DNA from: Cellulophaga baltica
Lineage (GTDB): Bacteria > Bacteroidota > Bacteroidia > Flavobacteriales > Flavobacteriaceae
Assembly (NCBI RefSeq): GCF_900102165.1
Contig: NZ_FNBD01000005.1
Location: forward strand, 124,001 to 188,000
Direction of reading: 5' to 3'
DNA: 64,000 bases
The notes below the pieces were generated by a model. It did not search any database. It was not told the DNA's origin and saw only the letters and a list, made by a program, of their open reading frames with translations. Positions within the stretch are counted from its first letter, which is position 1. Every line of letters begins with the position of its first letter. The position numbers were made by a program, and so were the translations under genes. Of the stretch, positions 34,013 to 43,146 are shown in pieces.

Positions 34013-35137
34013 ATGAAACTATTTGATGTTTACCCTTTATATAATGTTACACCTGTTAGTGCTAAAGGGAGTATCGTTACTGATATAAACGGACAAGATT
34101 ACTGGGATTTTTATGGAGGTCATGCTGTAATATCTATCGGACATGGACACCCACATTATATTAAAAGATTAGAAGATCAATTACATAAAATTGGATTTTA
34201 CAGCAATGCAATCCAAAACCCATTACAAACAGAATTAGCAACTAAATTGGGAGCGCTTTCTGATTGTGAAGATTATAACTTATTTCTATGTAGCTCTGGG
34301 GCGGAAGCCAATGAAAACGCCTTAAAAATGGCGTCATTTATTACTGGAAAATCCAGAGTTATTGCATTTAACAACGGTTTTCACGGTAGAACTTCGGCTG
34401 CAGTAGCCGCTACAGATAATCAGAATATAAATGCCCCCATCAACAAACAACAAAAAGTAACTTTCTTACCATTCAATGCTTTTGATGCCTTTGAAAGCGA
34501 AATTGAAAAAGGAGATGTTTGTGCTGTAATTATAGAAGCAATACAAGGCGTGGGTGGATTAGATGAGCCATCAACCGAATTTTACCAGAAAATTGCTGAA
34601 AGTTGCAAGAAACATCATGTCATCCTAATTGCTGATGAAGTACAATCAGGATTTGGTAGAAGTGGTAAATTCTTTGGATTTCAACATCACAACATTCAAC
34701 CAGATATTATTAGCATTGCAAAAGGTATGGGGAATGGTTTCCCTGTGGGCGGTGTTCTAATTCATGAAAGTATTGAGGCTAAATACGGCATGTTAGGTAC
34801 TACATTTGGTGGCAACCATTTAGCATGTGCGGCATCTCTCGCTGTTTTAGAAGTTATTGAAAAAGAAGACTTGATTGCCAATGCTGCAAAAATTGGAGCC
34901 TATTTTAAAGAGCGTGCTGCAGAAATCCCTCAAGTTAAAAAAATTAAAGGCCGTGGATTAATGCTTGGTTTGGAGTTCGATTTTGAGGTATCAGAATTAC
35001 GCAAAAAACTTATTTATGATCAGCATATTTTTACCGGTGGAGCAAGTAATAAAAAACTGCTGCGTATTTTACCTGCGCTTAACATTTCAGAAAAAGAGAT
35101 AGATATCTTCTTTGATGCTTTAAAAAAGGAATTATAG
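34013..35137 (+). CDS. argD: Acetylornithine/succinylornithine aminotransferase (PLP)
   Basis: A class III aminotransferase of 374 residues. The PLP-phosphate loop is CSSGAEANENALKMA near residue 92-106, the cofactor Asp is in ADEVQSGFGRSG near 205, and the Schiff-base Lys is in SIAKGMGNGFPVGG near 237. It converts the acylglutamate semialdehyde into acylornithine, and could also serve ornithine-semialdehyde exchange between the arginine and proline branches. Its stop codon overlaps the GTG start of proA by one base. Confidence 0.93.
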   Translation: MKLFDVYPLYNVTPVSAKGSIVTDINGQDYWDFYGGHAVISIGHGHPHYIKRLEDQLHKIGFYSNAIQNPLQTELATKLGALSDCEDYNLFLCSSGAEANENALKMASFITGKSRVIAFNNGFHGRTSAAVAATDNQNINAPINKQQKVTFLPFNAFDAFESEIEKGDVCAVIIEAIQGVGGLDEPSTEFYQKIAESCKKHHVILIADEVQSGFGRSGKFFGFQHHNIQPDIISIAKGMGNGFPVGGVLIHESIEAKYGMLGTTFGGNHLACAASLAVLEVIEKEDLIANAAKIGAYFKERAAEIPQVKKIKGRGLMLGLEFDFEVSELRKKLIYDQHIFTGGASNKKLLRILPALNISEKEIDIFFDALKKEL

Positions 35138-36336
35138 TGAGTTTACTATTAAGTATAGAACAACGGAATAAGGTTTTGAAAACCATGGCGGAATTTATAG
35201 CCCTGGAAAAAGAAGCTATTTTAGACGCTAATAAAAAAGACTTAGAGGCCTATACTGGTGATGATCTTGCTATGGGAGACCGCCTAAAAGTTGATGATGC
35301 TAAAATTGAAGGGATGATCTTATCCTTACAACAGTTAGCAGACCAAGAAGACCCCTTAGGTGTAGAACGTTTTGGTTTTACCCATGAAAACGGAATTAAA
35401 GTAAGTAATAAAACGGCTCCATTTGGTACTATTTGTATTATTTACGAATCCAGACCAGATGTTACCATTGAAGCTGCTGGTATTGCTTTTAAATCTGGAA
35501 ATAAGATCTTATTGAAAGGCGGAAAAGAATCTTTACAAAGCAATTTGGCCTTAGTGGCGCTTTGGCACAAGGTTTTGGAACAAAATGAATGCGCAACAGA
35601 CTGGGTTACTTATTTACAATTTAACCGAGAAGAAACCCAAGCTTTTTTACAGCACCCGACACAGAAGATTGATCTTATTGTACCGCGTGGAGGTGAAAAA
35701 CTCATCGCTTTTGTCAAAAAACACGCCACCTGCCCTGTCATCATTAGTGGTAGAGGAAATAACTTTGCTTACGTGGCTACAGATGCCGATTTAGAGATGG
35801 CTGTTGATATCATTATCAATGCAAAAACAACAAAAATATCAGCCTGTAATGCTTTAGATAAAGTATTAATTGCTGCAGATATGCCTCGGAAATTTGAATT
35901 TCTACAACATCTTATTCAAGAATTAAAGAAACGTGATGTAGAGATATTAACCGATCAAACGCTTACTGATTTAGAAGGTTCTACCACTTTTGATACTGAA
36001 GCAATTTGGTATGAAGAATTTCTAGATTACAAAATTGTTATTGGGCAGGTTGCAGACGTAACGGATGCCATTCACAAAATTAACACTTATGGTGGCGGCC
36101 ATTCTGCTGTAATTATCACCTCAAACGAAGAAAAGGCGCAATTATTTATGGAGTCTGTAGATTCAGCTGCGGTATATCATAATGCCTCCACACGGTTTAC
36201 AGATGGTTTTCAATTTGGTTTAGGAGGAGAACTAGCCATTAGTACAGATAAATTACACCAAAGAGGGCCTATTGGCTTACAGCATTTGGTAACCAACAAA
36301 TGGTATGTTTTGGGCAACGGACAAGTTAGAAGTTAA
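35137..36336 (+). CDS. proA: Glutamate-5-semialdehyde dehydrogenase (gamma-glutamyl phosphate reductase)
   Basis: 399 residues, in the aldehyde dehydrogenase fold. The start is GTG at 35137 (overlapping argD by one base). Typical blocks are GTICIIYESRPDVTIEAAGI near residue 95, LLKGGKES, LIVPRGGE near 180, and the catalytic Cys in KTTKISACNALDKVL near 237. The C terminus has the ELGIST-like GGELAISTDKLHQRGPIGL. With ProB it makes glutamate semialdehyde for proline. Confidence 0.95.
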   Translation: MSLLLSIEQRNKVLKTMAEFIALEKEAILDANKKDLEAYTGDDLAMGDRLKVDDAKIEGMILSLQQLADQEDPLGVERFGFTHENGIKVSNKTAPFGTICIIYESRPDVTIEAAGIAFKSGNKILLKGGKESLQSNLALVALWHKVLEQNECATDWVTYLQFNREETQAFLQHPTQKIDLIVPRGGEKLIAFVKKHATCPVIISGRGNNFAYVATDADLEMAVDIIINAKTTKISACNALDKVLIAADMPRKFEFLQHLIQELKKRDVEILTDQTLTDLEGSTTFDTEAIWYEEFLDYKIVIGQVADVTDAIHKINTYGGGHSAVIITSNEEKAQLFMESVDSAAVYHNASTRFTDGFQFGLGGELAISTDKLHQRGPIGLQHLVTNKWYVLGNGQVRS

Positions 36337-36342
36337 CAGCAA

Positions 36343-37104
36343 ATGAAAAAGATTCGCGTATTATTAAAAATAGGTTCTAATACTTTAACCAAAGAAACCA
36401 ATCATATTTCTCGGGGTAAAATAGAAGATATTGGGCGTCAAATAGAACGTCTAAAAGATTCGCATGAATTTATTATCGTTAGCTCTGGGGCTATTGCTGC
36501 TGCACGTCAGTTTGTAAAGCTCGAACATAATGGCGAGGATATTAATGTAAAACAAGCACTAGCTTCTATTGGGCAACCGCATCTCATGCGTATTTTTCAG
36601 GAGAATTTTCGCGAATTAGGACTGTTTACTTCGCAGTGCCTCTTATCGTATGCAGACTTTGAACATCCTAAATCTAAATTGAATATTAAAAACACCATAG
36701 ATGTTTTGGTAGCGAATAATTTTATCCCCATTATTAATGAAAATGATACCGTAGCTACCGATGAAATTCAATTTGGAGATAACGATAAACTAGCAGCGCT
36801 AACCGCTTCTTTATTGCAAGTAGATTTATTGATCATAGCCACCAATACTGATGGTATTTACACCAAAAAATCATTAACGGAAACTATGCCAGAAACAATT
36901 AAAGAGGTCATACATTTAAATGAATTAATCAATGAAGTAGGCGATCATAAGTCTACACACGGCACTGGTGGTATGCAATCTAAAATAGAAGCAGCAACTA
37001 TTGCAAAAGCTGCTAACATTGAAACATGGATCATCAACGGACTAAAAGATAATTTTATCACGGATGCCATGAATGGCAAAAGTAATTTTACAAAAATAAA
37101 GTAA
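36343..37104 (+). CDS. proB: Glutamate 5-kinase without PUA domain
   Basis: At 253 residues it contains only the amino-acid kinase domain and lacks the C-terminal PUA domain found in E. coli ProB (367 residues). Motifs are VLLKIGSNTLT at the N terminus, VSSGAIAAAR near 46, INENDTVATDEIQFGDNDKLAA near 130-150 and STHGTGGMQSKIEAA near 205. It phosphorylates glutamate as the first step of proline synthesis. Short ProB forms are known and tend to have altered oligomerisation; proline feedback inhibition may differ. Confidence 0.95.
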   Translation: MKKIRVLLKIGSNTLTKETNHISRGKIEDIGRQIERLKDSHEFIIVSSGAIAAARQFVKLEHNGEDINVKQALASIGQPHLMRIFQENFRELGLFTSQCLLSYADFEHPKSKLNIKNTIDVLVANNFIPIINENDTVATDEIQFGDNDKLAALTASLLQVDLLIIATNTDGIYTKKSLTETMPETIKEVIHLNELINEVGDHKSTHGTGGMQSKIEAATIAKAANIETWIINGLKDNFITDAMNGKSNFTKIK

Positions 37105-37133
37105 AGCCTTAAGGCTATAAAAAGTACAGTATC

Positions 37134-38075
37134 ATGAAGCATTACACTAGCATTCAAGACATAGATTCACTCCCAAATTGGGTACAAGAAGCAAGAGCAT
37201 TAAAGGCAGCCCCTAAAGCATTTAAAAATTTAGGCGCAGATAAAACCATTTGCCTATTGTTTTTTAATAATAGCCTTAGAACGCGCTTGAGCACTCAAAA
37301 AGCAGCTTCCAATTTAGGTTTAGAAGTCATGGTCATGAATTTTGGAAGTGAAGGATGGGCTTTAGAATATGGCGATGGCACTGTTATGGATCAAGGTACA
37401 TCGGAACATATTAAAGAAGCTGCGCAGGTAGTATCACAATTTTGTGATATTGTTGCTATCCGTGCATTTGCTTCTTTAACTGATAAAGAAAAAGATGAAG
37501 CAGAGTTAGTCCTTAATGGCTTCAAAAAATATACGAGTATCCCTGTTGTAAATATGGAGAGCTCTGTTGGCCACCCCTTACAAGCTTTGGCAGATGCAAT
37601 CACAATCAGTGAGCAAAATACAAAAGCGAAACCAAAAGTTGTGCTTTCATGGGCGCCACACCCTAAAGCTTTACCACATGCCGTAGCAAATTCTTTCACG
37701 GAAATGATGCTAAAACAAGAGGCCGATTTTGTAATTACACATCCAGAAGGTTATGAGTTAAATCCTGAAATTACAAAAGACGCTACTATAGAATACAATC
37801 AAGAAAAAGCATTAGAAAATGCAGATTTTGTTTATGTAAAAAATTGGAGCAGCTACAAGGACTACGGTAACGTAATTAATCAAGATAAAAATTGGATGAT
37901 GACCAAAGCAAAACTAGGAAATGCAAAATTCATGCATTGCTTACCTGTACGTAGAAATGTCGTCGTAGAAGATGCTGTTTTAGATTCTGACCAAAGTATT
38001 GTCATAGAGCAGGCTAATAATAGAACCTATTCTGCTCAAATTGTACTGAAAAAAATTCTAGAAAACCTCAACTAA
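37134..38075 (+). CDS. argF': N-acetyl/N-succinylornithine carbamoyltransferase
   Basis: 313 residues of the aspartate/ornithine carbamoyltransferase fold. The carbamoyl-phosphate loop is NNSLRTRLSTQKA near 46-58 (SLRTR rather than STRTR). HPLQALAD, WAPHPKALPHA and HCLPVRRN are the signature of the acyl-ornithine transcarbamylases seen in Bacteroides and Xanthomonas. The specificity residue is Ser90 (in GTSEH): in Bacteroides fragilis the succinylornithine enzyme has Pro90 here and in Xanthomonas the acetylornithine enzyme has Glu92. So neither substrate can be named from this residue. It carbamoylates before deacylation, which fits the argE gene downstream. Confidence 0.93.
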   Translation: MKHYTSIQDIDSLPNWVQEARALKAAPKAFKNLGADKTICLLFFNNSLRTRLSTQKAASNLGLEVMVMNFGSEGWALEYGDGTVMDQGTSEHIKEAAQVVSQFCDIVAIRAFASLTDKEKDEAELVLNGFKKYTSIPVVNMESSVGHPLQALADAITISEQNTKAKPKVVLSWAPHPKALPHAVANSFTEMMLKQEADFVITHPEGYELNPEITKDATIEYNQEKALENADFVYVKNWSSYKDYGNVINQDKNWMMTKAKLGNAKFMHCLPVRRNVVVEDAVLDSDQSIVIEQANNRTYSAQIVLKKILENLN

Positions 38076-38115
38076 TACTGGCAAGTAAGAGGAATAACAA
38101 ACTTAAAGCGGAAAA

Positions 38116-38940
38116 ATGAAGTCAAATTCACCCGAAAATATAAATCTTCCCCTTGATGAGAAAAAGAGGAGCTTATCAGTTGTAAAAATAGGCGGGAATG
38201 TAATTGAAAACACCAGTGAACTTGATAAGTTCTTAGTCCATTTTTCTAAAATAAAAGGTCCTAAAATTTTGGTTCATGGTGGTGGTAAATTAGCCACACA
38301 ATTAGCGAGTAAACTAGGGGTTGAATCACAATTAGTTAACGGTAGGCGTATTACCGATGGCAAAAGTATTGATATAATTACCATGGTATATGGCGGTTTA
38401 ACCAACAAAACTATCGTTGCCAAATTACAAGCAAAGAACTGTAATGCCATAGGACTTAGCGGTGCAGACGGGAATGCTATACAGGCGCACAAACGCCCCG
38501 TTAAAGAGATAGATTATGGTTTTGTAGGTGATATAGACGGTGTAAATACAGCATTCGTTGCCTCCTTATTACAAATTGGCTTAACACCTGTATTTTGTGC
38601 ATTATCTCACGATGGTCAAGGACGGATTTTAAATACCAATGCAGATACGATAGCTTCTGAAATTGCGATAGGCATGGGAGATACCTTTGAGACTACACTG
38701 TATTATTGCTTCGAAAAAAAGGGAGTCCTTTTAGATATTAAAGATGAAAATTCTGTTGTAACACATATTAACAGTGAAAAATATAAAGAACTACTAGCGC
38801 AAGAAATTATTGCAGACGGTATGCTTCCAAAGCTAGAAAATTGCTATCATGCTTTACACCATAACGTACACAAAGTATGTTTGGGTGATATAGAAATGAT
38901 ACAAGAAGATGCACAATTGTTTACCACAATAATCTTATAA
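38116..38940 (+). CDS. argB: Acetylglutamate (or succinylglutamate) kinase
   Basis: 274 residues of the amino-acid kinase family. The phosphate-binding Lys and Gly-rich motif is VVKIGGNVI near residue 24, followed by LVHGGGKLATQLA near 55 and LNTNADTIASEIA near 175, with Lys in IADGMLPKLENC near 237. It has a N-terminal extension of some 20 residues before the core. It phosphorylates the acylated glutamate. The residue set that separates acetyl from succinyl substrates cannot be judged here, although the linked ArgF' suggests that one of the two acyl groups is used through the whole pathway. Confidence 0.94.
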   Translation: MKSNSPENINLPLDEKKRSLSVVKIGGNVIENTSELDKFLVHFSKIKGPKILVHGGGKLATQLASKLGVESQLVNGRRITDGKSIDIITMVYGGLTNKTIVAKLQAKNCNAIGLSGADGNAIQAHKRPVKEIDYGFVGDIDGVNTAFVASLLQIGLTPVFCALSHDGQGRILNTNADTIASEIAIGMGDTFETTLYYCFEKKGVLLDIKDENSVVTHINSEKYKELLAQEIIADGMLPKLENCYHALHHNVHKVCLGDIEMIQEDAQLFTTIIL

Positions 38941-38942
38941 TC

Positions 38943-40013
38943 ATGAATCAAAAGCAACTAACAGAAAAAGCAATAGCTTTACTAAAACAGTTAATCAGCA
39001 TTCAATCTTTCTCAAGTGAAGAAGATAAAACGGCCGATGCTATTCAAGTTTGGTTTACATCCTTTGACATTTCATTTACAAGAGATAACAATAATGTCTA
39101 TGCGAAAAATAAACATTGGGACGACACAAAACCAACATTGCTTTTAAACTCGCACCATGATACTGTAAAGCCAAATCAGGCGTATACAAAAGATCCTTTT
39201 CACCCACATATTGAAGATGGTAAATTGTATGGATTAGGCAGTAATGATGCTGGAGGTTGCTTGGTTTCTTTATTAGCTACCTTTTCACATTTTTACGCTT
39301 CTGAAAATTTAAATCATAATATATTAATGGTCGCGTCTGCAGAAGAAGAAAGTGCGGGAATAAATAGCTTAAGAGGCCTTTTACCTTCACTACCTCCTAT
39401 AGATGTTGCTATTGTAGGTGAGCCAACATTAATGAATTTAGCTATTGCAGAAAAAGGATTAGTGGTTTTTGATGCAGTAGTTAAAGGAACGCCTTCTCAT
39501 GCGGCACACCCTAATACCGATAATGCTATTTACAATACAATTGAAGTACTAGAATGGTTTAAAAACTATAGCTTTGAAAAAACATCAGAAGCATTAGGAG
39601 AAGTGAAAATGACGGTCACCCAAATCAAAGCTGGGAGTCAACATAATGTAGTACCCTCACAAGTAGATTTAGTAGTAGATGTTCGTGTAAATGATTGTTA
39701 TACCAATCTAGAAGTCGCTAACTTACTTAAAAAAGAAGCTCCGTGCACCTTACAAGAACGTGGTTTAAAATTAAACTCGTCTAAAATTGATAAAAATCAT
39801 GCTTTGGTACAATCAGGAATTGCATTAGGAAGAGAAACCTATGGGTCTCCTACCCTTTCTGACCAAGCAGCTCTTACCTGCCAATCTTTAAAATTAGGTC
39901 CAGGTGATAGCACCCGCTCCCATTCGGCAGATGAATTTATTTATGTGAATGAAATAGAAGAAGGTATAGATTTGTATATTAAAATTTTAGAAGGATTTAT
40001 TGAACAGAATTGA
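38943..40013 (+). CDS. argE: M20 family deacylase, probable acyl-citrulline/acyl-ornithine deacetylase
   Basis: The 356-residue zinc hydrolase of the M20 family has metal-binding motifs NSHHDTVKP near 69, LGSNDAGGCLVSL near 98-110, SAEEESAG (catalytic Glu) near 136 and VGEPT near 158, and a dimerisation domain with HAAHP. By position between argB and argH it should remove the acyl group from N-acyl-citrulline made by ArgF'. Its TGA stop begins an inverted-repeat region that separates it from argH. Confidence 0.9.
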   Translation: MNQKQLTEKAIALLKQLISIQSFSSEEDKTADAIQVWFTSFDISFTRDNNNVYAKNKHWDDTKPTLLLNSHHDTVKPNQAYTKDPFHPHIEDGKLYGLGSNDAGGCLVSLLATFSHFYASENLNHNILMVASAEEESAGINSLRGLLPSLPPIDVAIVGEPTLMNLAIAEKGLVVFDAVVKGTPSHAAHPNTDNAIYNTIEVLEWFKNYSFEKTSEALGEVKMTVTQIKAGSQHNVVPSQVDLVVDVRVNDCYTNLEVANLLKKEAPCTLQERGLKLNSSKIDKNHALVQSGIALGRETYGSPTLSDQAALTCQSLKLGPGDSTRSHSADEFIYVNEIEEGIDLYIKILEGFIEQN

Positions 40014-40081
40014 GTACTAAGTACAAATTATTAAGTTTCGCTTGATATTCACCTTTGTACTTAATACTAACTACTTAATAC
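40013..40081 (+). repeat. Imperfect inverted repeat and TACTTAATAC direct repeats between argE and argH
   Basis: AGTACTAAGTACAAA (40013-40027) pairs with 40054-40068 in 14 of 15 positions around a 26-base loop. The right arm then runs into a second copy of TACTTAATAC (40058-40067 and 40072-40081, 14-base period). There is no T tract, so the element more likely affects mRNA processing or stability, or is a repeat relic, than termination. Confidence 0.5.
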
Positions 40082-40089
40082 TTAATATT

Positions 40090-41370
40090 ATGAAACTTTG
40101 GGATAAAGGATTTAGCACCGATAAGAAAATTGATCATTTTACCGTGGGTAATGATCGTGAATTAGATTTATTATTGGCTAAATATGATGTAATAGCATCT
40201 ACAGCTCATGCCAAAATGTTAGGCAAAATTGGCTTACTAATAAAAGAAGAAACAGAGAGTCTTGTAAAAGAGCTCGCTACTATTGGTGAGAGTATTGAAA
40301 AAGGAGAATTTGTTATTGATGACTCTTTTGAAGATATGCACTCTAAAATAGAGTATATGCTTACTGAAAAGTTAGGTGATACTGGCAAAAAAATACATAC
40401 AGCGCGTTCAAGAAATGATCAGGTTTTAGTAGCGATGCATTTGTATTTGAAGAATGAATTAGCAGAAATAAAATCTGAAACAAAAATCCTCTTTGACTTA
40501 TTATTAAATCTAGCTGATAAATATAAGTCGGTTTTAATTCCTGGGTATACCCATTTACAAATTGCAATGCCCTCTTCTTTTGGCCTATGGTTTTCTGCCT
40601 ATGCCGAAAGTTTAATAGATGATTTATATTTTATTGATGCTGCATATAAAATAGCAGACCAAAACCCTTTAGGTAGTGCTGCCGGTTACGGTAGTTCTTT
40701 TCCTGTTGACAGAACTTTTACAACACAAGAAATGGGTTTCGCTAATTTAAAATATAATGTTGTTGCCGCACAAATGGGACGTGGTAAAGTAGAAAAAGCT
40801 ACTGCCTTTGGAATTAGTAGTGTTGCTGCTACCCTTTCTAAAATGGGAATGGATATTTGCCTTTATATGAGTCAGAACTTTAATTTTATTTCTTTCCCAG
40901 ATGAGCTAACTACAGGTTCTAGTATTATGCCGCATAAGAAGAATCCTGATGTTTTTGAATTGGTGAGAGGTAAATGCAATAGACTTCAGGGAGTTCCTAA
41001 TCAATTAGCTCTAATCTTAACCAATTTACCCAGTGGATATCACCGAGATTTACAATTGGTAAAAGAAGTGATTGTACCTGCTATTCAAGATTTAAGAGCG
41101 TGTATAGAAATCTTAACGTTCAGCTTAAAAGAAGTTAGAGTAAATGAAAACATTTTGGAAGACCCTAAATATGATTATCTATTTAGCGTAGACACTTTAA
41201 ATGAATTGGTCTTAAGTGGCATTCCTTTTCGCGATGCGTACAAACAAATGGGTACTGAAATTCACGAAGGTAGGTTTACACCTAAACGTGATATAAAACA
41301 TACTCATGAAGGCAGTTTAGGCAATTTATGTTTAAATGAAATTCGTAAAAAAATGAACGACATAAACTAA
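40090..41370 (+). CDS. argH: Argininosuccinate lyase
   Basis: ATG 40090 (426 residues) is preferred to the TTG at 40042, which adds only codons from the repeat region. The fumarase/aspartase superfamily signature GSSIMPHKKNPD is near residue 278-290 and the other active-site blocks are TARSRNDQVLVAMHLYLK near 102 and PGYTHLQIAMP near 152. It cleaves argininosuccinate to arginine and fumarate. It is the last gene of the operon and is followed by a hairpin terminator. Confidence 0.96.
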   Translation: MKLWDKGFSTDKKIDHFTVGNDRELDLLLAKYDVIASTAHAKMLGKIGLLIKEETESLVKELATIGESIEKGEFVIDDSFEDMHSKIEYMLTEKLGDTGKKIHTARSRNDQVLVAMHLYLKNELAEIKSETKILFDLLLNLADKYKSVLIPGYTHLQIAMPSSFGLWFSAYAESLIDDLYFIDAAYKIADQNPLGSAAGYGSSFPVDRTFTTQEMGFANLKYNVVAAQMGRGKVEKATAFGISSVAATLSKMGMDICLYMSQNFNFISFPDELTTGSSIMPHKKNPDVFELVRGKCNRLQGVPNQLALILTNLPSGYHRDLQLVKEVIVPAIQDLRACIEILTFSLKEVRVNENILEDPKYDYLFSVDTLNELVLSGIPFRDAYKQMGTEIHEGRFTPKRDIKHTHEGSLGNLCLNEIRKKMNDIN

Positions 41371-41412
41371 CATTTCAACGGAACAACCAAATAAATCTTT
41401 TTATAATATCTT

Positions 41413-41447
41413 ATAATGGGTGATTTTTTACAACAATCACCCATTAT
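41413..41447. terminator. Hairpin terminator after argH overlapping the convergent gene
   Basis: A 13-bp perfect stem (ATAATGGGTGATT, 41413-41425, with 41435-41447) has a 9-base loop and a T-rich tail on the plus side (CGTTTTCTTTTT). The right arm covers the stop codon of the minus-strand gene (41444-41446), so both convergent transcripts share it. Confidence 0.8.
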
Positions 41448-42511
41448 TCGTTTTCTTTTTCTTCTTCTATTATTTGATCAAATGCAGTTTTCAGATCTTC
41501 GTCGCTTGGTTCTGGTAGCTTTTGCATAGCTGATAACTTAGGTTCAAAAGTAAACTTAGCGTAAAATGGAAAATGATCAGAACCAATTTTTGCCCCCCTA
41601 TGCACCTCTTTAATTCTAAAATGAGCCGATGCGAATACATGGTCTAAAGGCCAACGCATAAACCAACTTTTAGCATTATAGGTACTGTAAAAACCTCGCC
41701 CTTTTCGCAAATCTAAAAGTCCGCTTACCTTTTGAAACAAAGTAGTAGTCTCAGACCAGGCAACATCATTAAAATCACCCAATACAACGACAGGAAATTT
41801 AGATTCTCTAGCTAATCGTGTAACTTTCATCATCTCTGCATCCCGGTCTACTGAAGAAGGATTGTGCTGTGGGGCTGGTGGTGCTGGGTGAATTGCATAG
41901 AGTTGTATGGTGTCTTTAGTTTCTAATATTATTTGCGTGTGAATTGAAGGGATCGAATCTTCAACCATATAATGCACAGCAGCGTTGTGTGATTCCAATT
42001 TAGAGAAAAGTACCATTCCATAAGTATTCTCCAAAGGCACTTCAACGGTATACCTATAAGTTTCTGCTAACTCTTTTTTTAATATATTTATCCATCGAGT
42101 GTTCGTTTCTGTAAAAACCATAAGATCTGCATCATTACTTTTAATGTCAGATAACAGCTCTTTTATTTTTTTATTCTCTTGTAGCACATTTGCCGTGTAA
42201 ATACTAAGCTCATTAGATGCAGAAGGGCTGGAATTCTGAACCTCATAATGAGCAAATGCAGTGTACGGATATATTTTCAAACTCTGAAATACAAAGCATA
42301 GGCCTAAAACAAGCACGAAGAGGTAATCTATAAAATTTCCAAAATTAAACTTAAGAAAATAGACCAGTAGTGCTAACAACGTAAGCAACGTAAGCTGAAG
42401 GTGTGGGAAATCAAAAATGCGAATGTACCATTGGTTTGCCGAGATATACGGAAATATTGTCAAGAGGATTGAAATAACCCCAAAAACCCTAAGAAACACC
42501 TTGATTTTCAT
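41444..42511 (-). CDS. Membrane-anchored endonuclease/exonuclease/phosphatase (EEP) family protein
   Basis: 355 residues. Three N-terminal membrane helices (about 8-25, 36-55 and 60-78) anchor an EEP domain facing the periplasm. Metal and catalytic residues appear in IYTANVLQENKK near 103, VFTETNTRW near 130, AIHPAPPAP near 207, VLGDFNDVAWS near 246 and GSDHFPFYA near 322. The family includes nucleases and phosphodiesterases/phosphatases; the membrane-bound form in flavobacteria is of unknown substrate. The C terminus is acidic (about 30 residues rich in Glu/Asp). Confidence 0.88.
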   Translation of the reverse strand: MKIKVFLRVFGVISILLTIFPYISANQWYIRIFDFPHLQLTLLTLLALLVYFLKFNFGNFIDYLFVLVLGLCFVFQSLKIYPYTAFAHYEVQNSSPSASNELSIYTANVLQENKKIKELLSDIKSNDADLMVFTETNTRWINILKKELAETYRYTVEVPLENTYGMVLFSKLESHNAAVHYMVEDSIPSIHTQIILETKDTIQLYAIHPAPPAPQHNPSSVDRDAEMMKVTRLARESKFPVVVLGDFNDVAWSETTTLFQKVSGLLDLRKGRGFYSTYNAKSWFMRWPLDHVFASAHFRIKEVHRGAKIGSDHFPFYAKFTFEPKLSAMQKLPEPSDEDLKTAFDQIIEEEKENE

Positions 42512-42547
42512 GGAACATATTTAAAAAAATTACTGACTTGAAATCTT

Positions 42548-42703
42548 CTACGATTTTAAAGTTTTTAGATTATTTCTTTTTCGCTTTCTACTTTTTAAAT
42601 ATTTATAGCCCATATATCCAAATTGAGCACCTATAAGTACCAGTTTTATTTTTTTGCTTTTGACAAACAATTTTGCCATTCCTATTAGTGGAGTAATCTT
42701 CAT
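42548..42703 (-). CDS. Small basic membrane-type protein (51 residues), hypothetical
   Basis: An ORF starting at ATG 42703 and ending with TAG at 42550-42548 encodes 51 residues. It has a hydrophobic segment (IKLVLIGAQFGYMGY, about 19-33) and a strongly basic tail (KSRKRKRNN). It is in the gap between the EEP gene and the PorP-like relic. No database search could be run, and coding is supported only by the composition and length, so this call is tentative. Confidence 0.4.
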   Translation of the reverse strand: MKITPLIGMAKLFVKSKKIKLVLIGAQFGYMGYKYLKSRKRKRNNLKTLKS

Positions 42704-42840
42704 AATTTTTATTTTAAAGGCAAGGTACCTACAAGTAAAATATGCTGTTTGTTGAAATGAGTTAAATCTTAACGCATTAACTTAAAGAATTACAGCCTAT
42801 ATTTTACGGAAATGGGTAAATTGAGTAGATTACTAATTAT

Positions 42841-43136
42841 TCAACTGATCTAAATCCTATTGATTATCAAATACTGATGTTAAAACCTTTTATACTATTA
42901 CGGATTGAGATTTGCTACAAGCAGATTTAAACGTAGCGGTTAGTTTTAAAAATAAGTTTGAAATAGGAGGAGGTTACAGAACAAGCTCTTCTCTTAACCT
43001 ATTGGCCGGAGTATATCTTTTTGATAGCGTCCGGTTTATATATAATTACAACCTAAGTACCAACAAATCTCCGCTAGGAAATACACATGGGTTTGTACTT
43101 AGTTATCAATTTGGCGAAGGGTATGCTATTGATTAA
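42841..43136 (+). pseudogene. Relic of a PorP/SprF family (type IX secretion) membrane protein
   Basis: The C-terminal 70 codons (from about 42909 to the TAA at 43134-43136) read LLQADLNVAVSFKNKFEIGGGYR and end in a barrel strand, the typical tail of PorP/SprF outer-membrane proteins. The part just upstream (42841-42909) continues the same homology in another frame (TDLNPIDYQILMLKPFILLRIE), so a -1 frameshift near 42909 separates the two. No start codon or N-terminal half can be found upstream, where an unrelated small ORF lies. The gene is decayed and truncated. Confidence 0.65.
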
Positions 43137-43146
43137 TATCTTCTAA

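Noticed and set aside
40042-40089. TTG-initiated extension of argH
   Set aside because: It translates the inter-gene repeat; the family start MKLWDKGF is at 40090.
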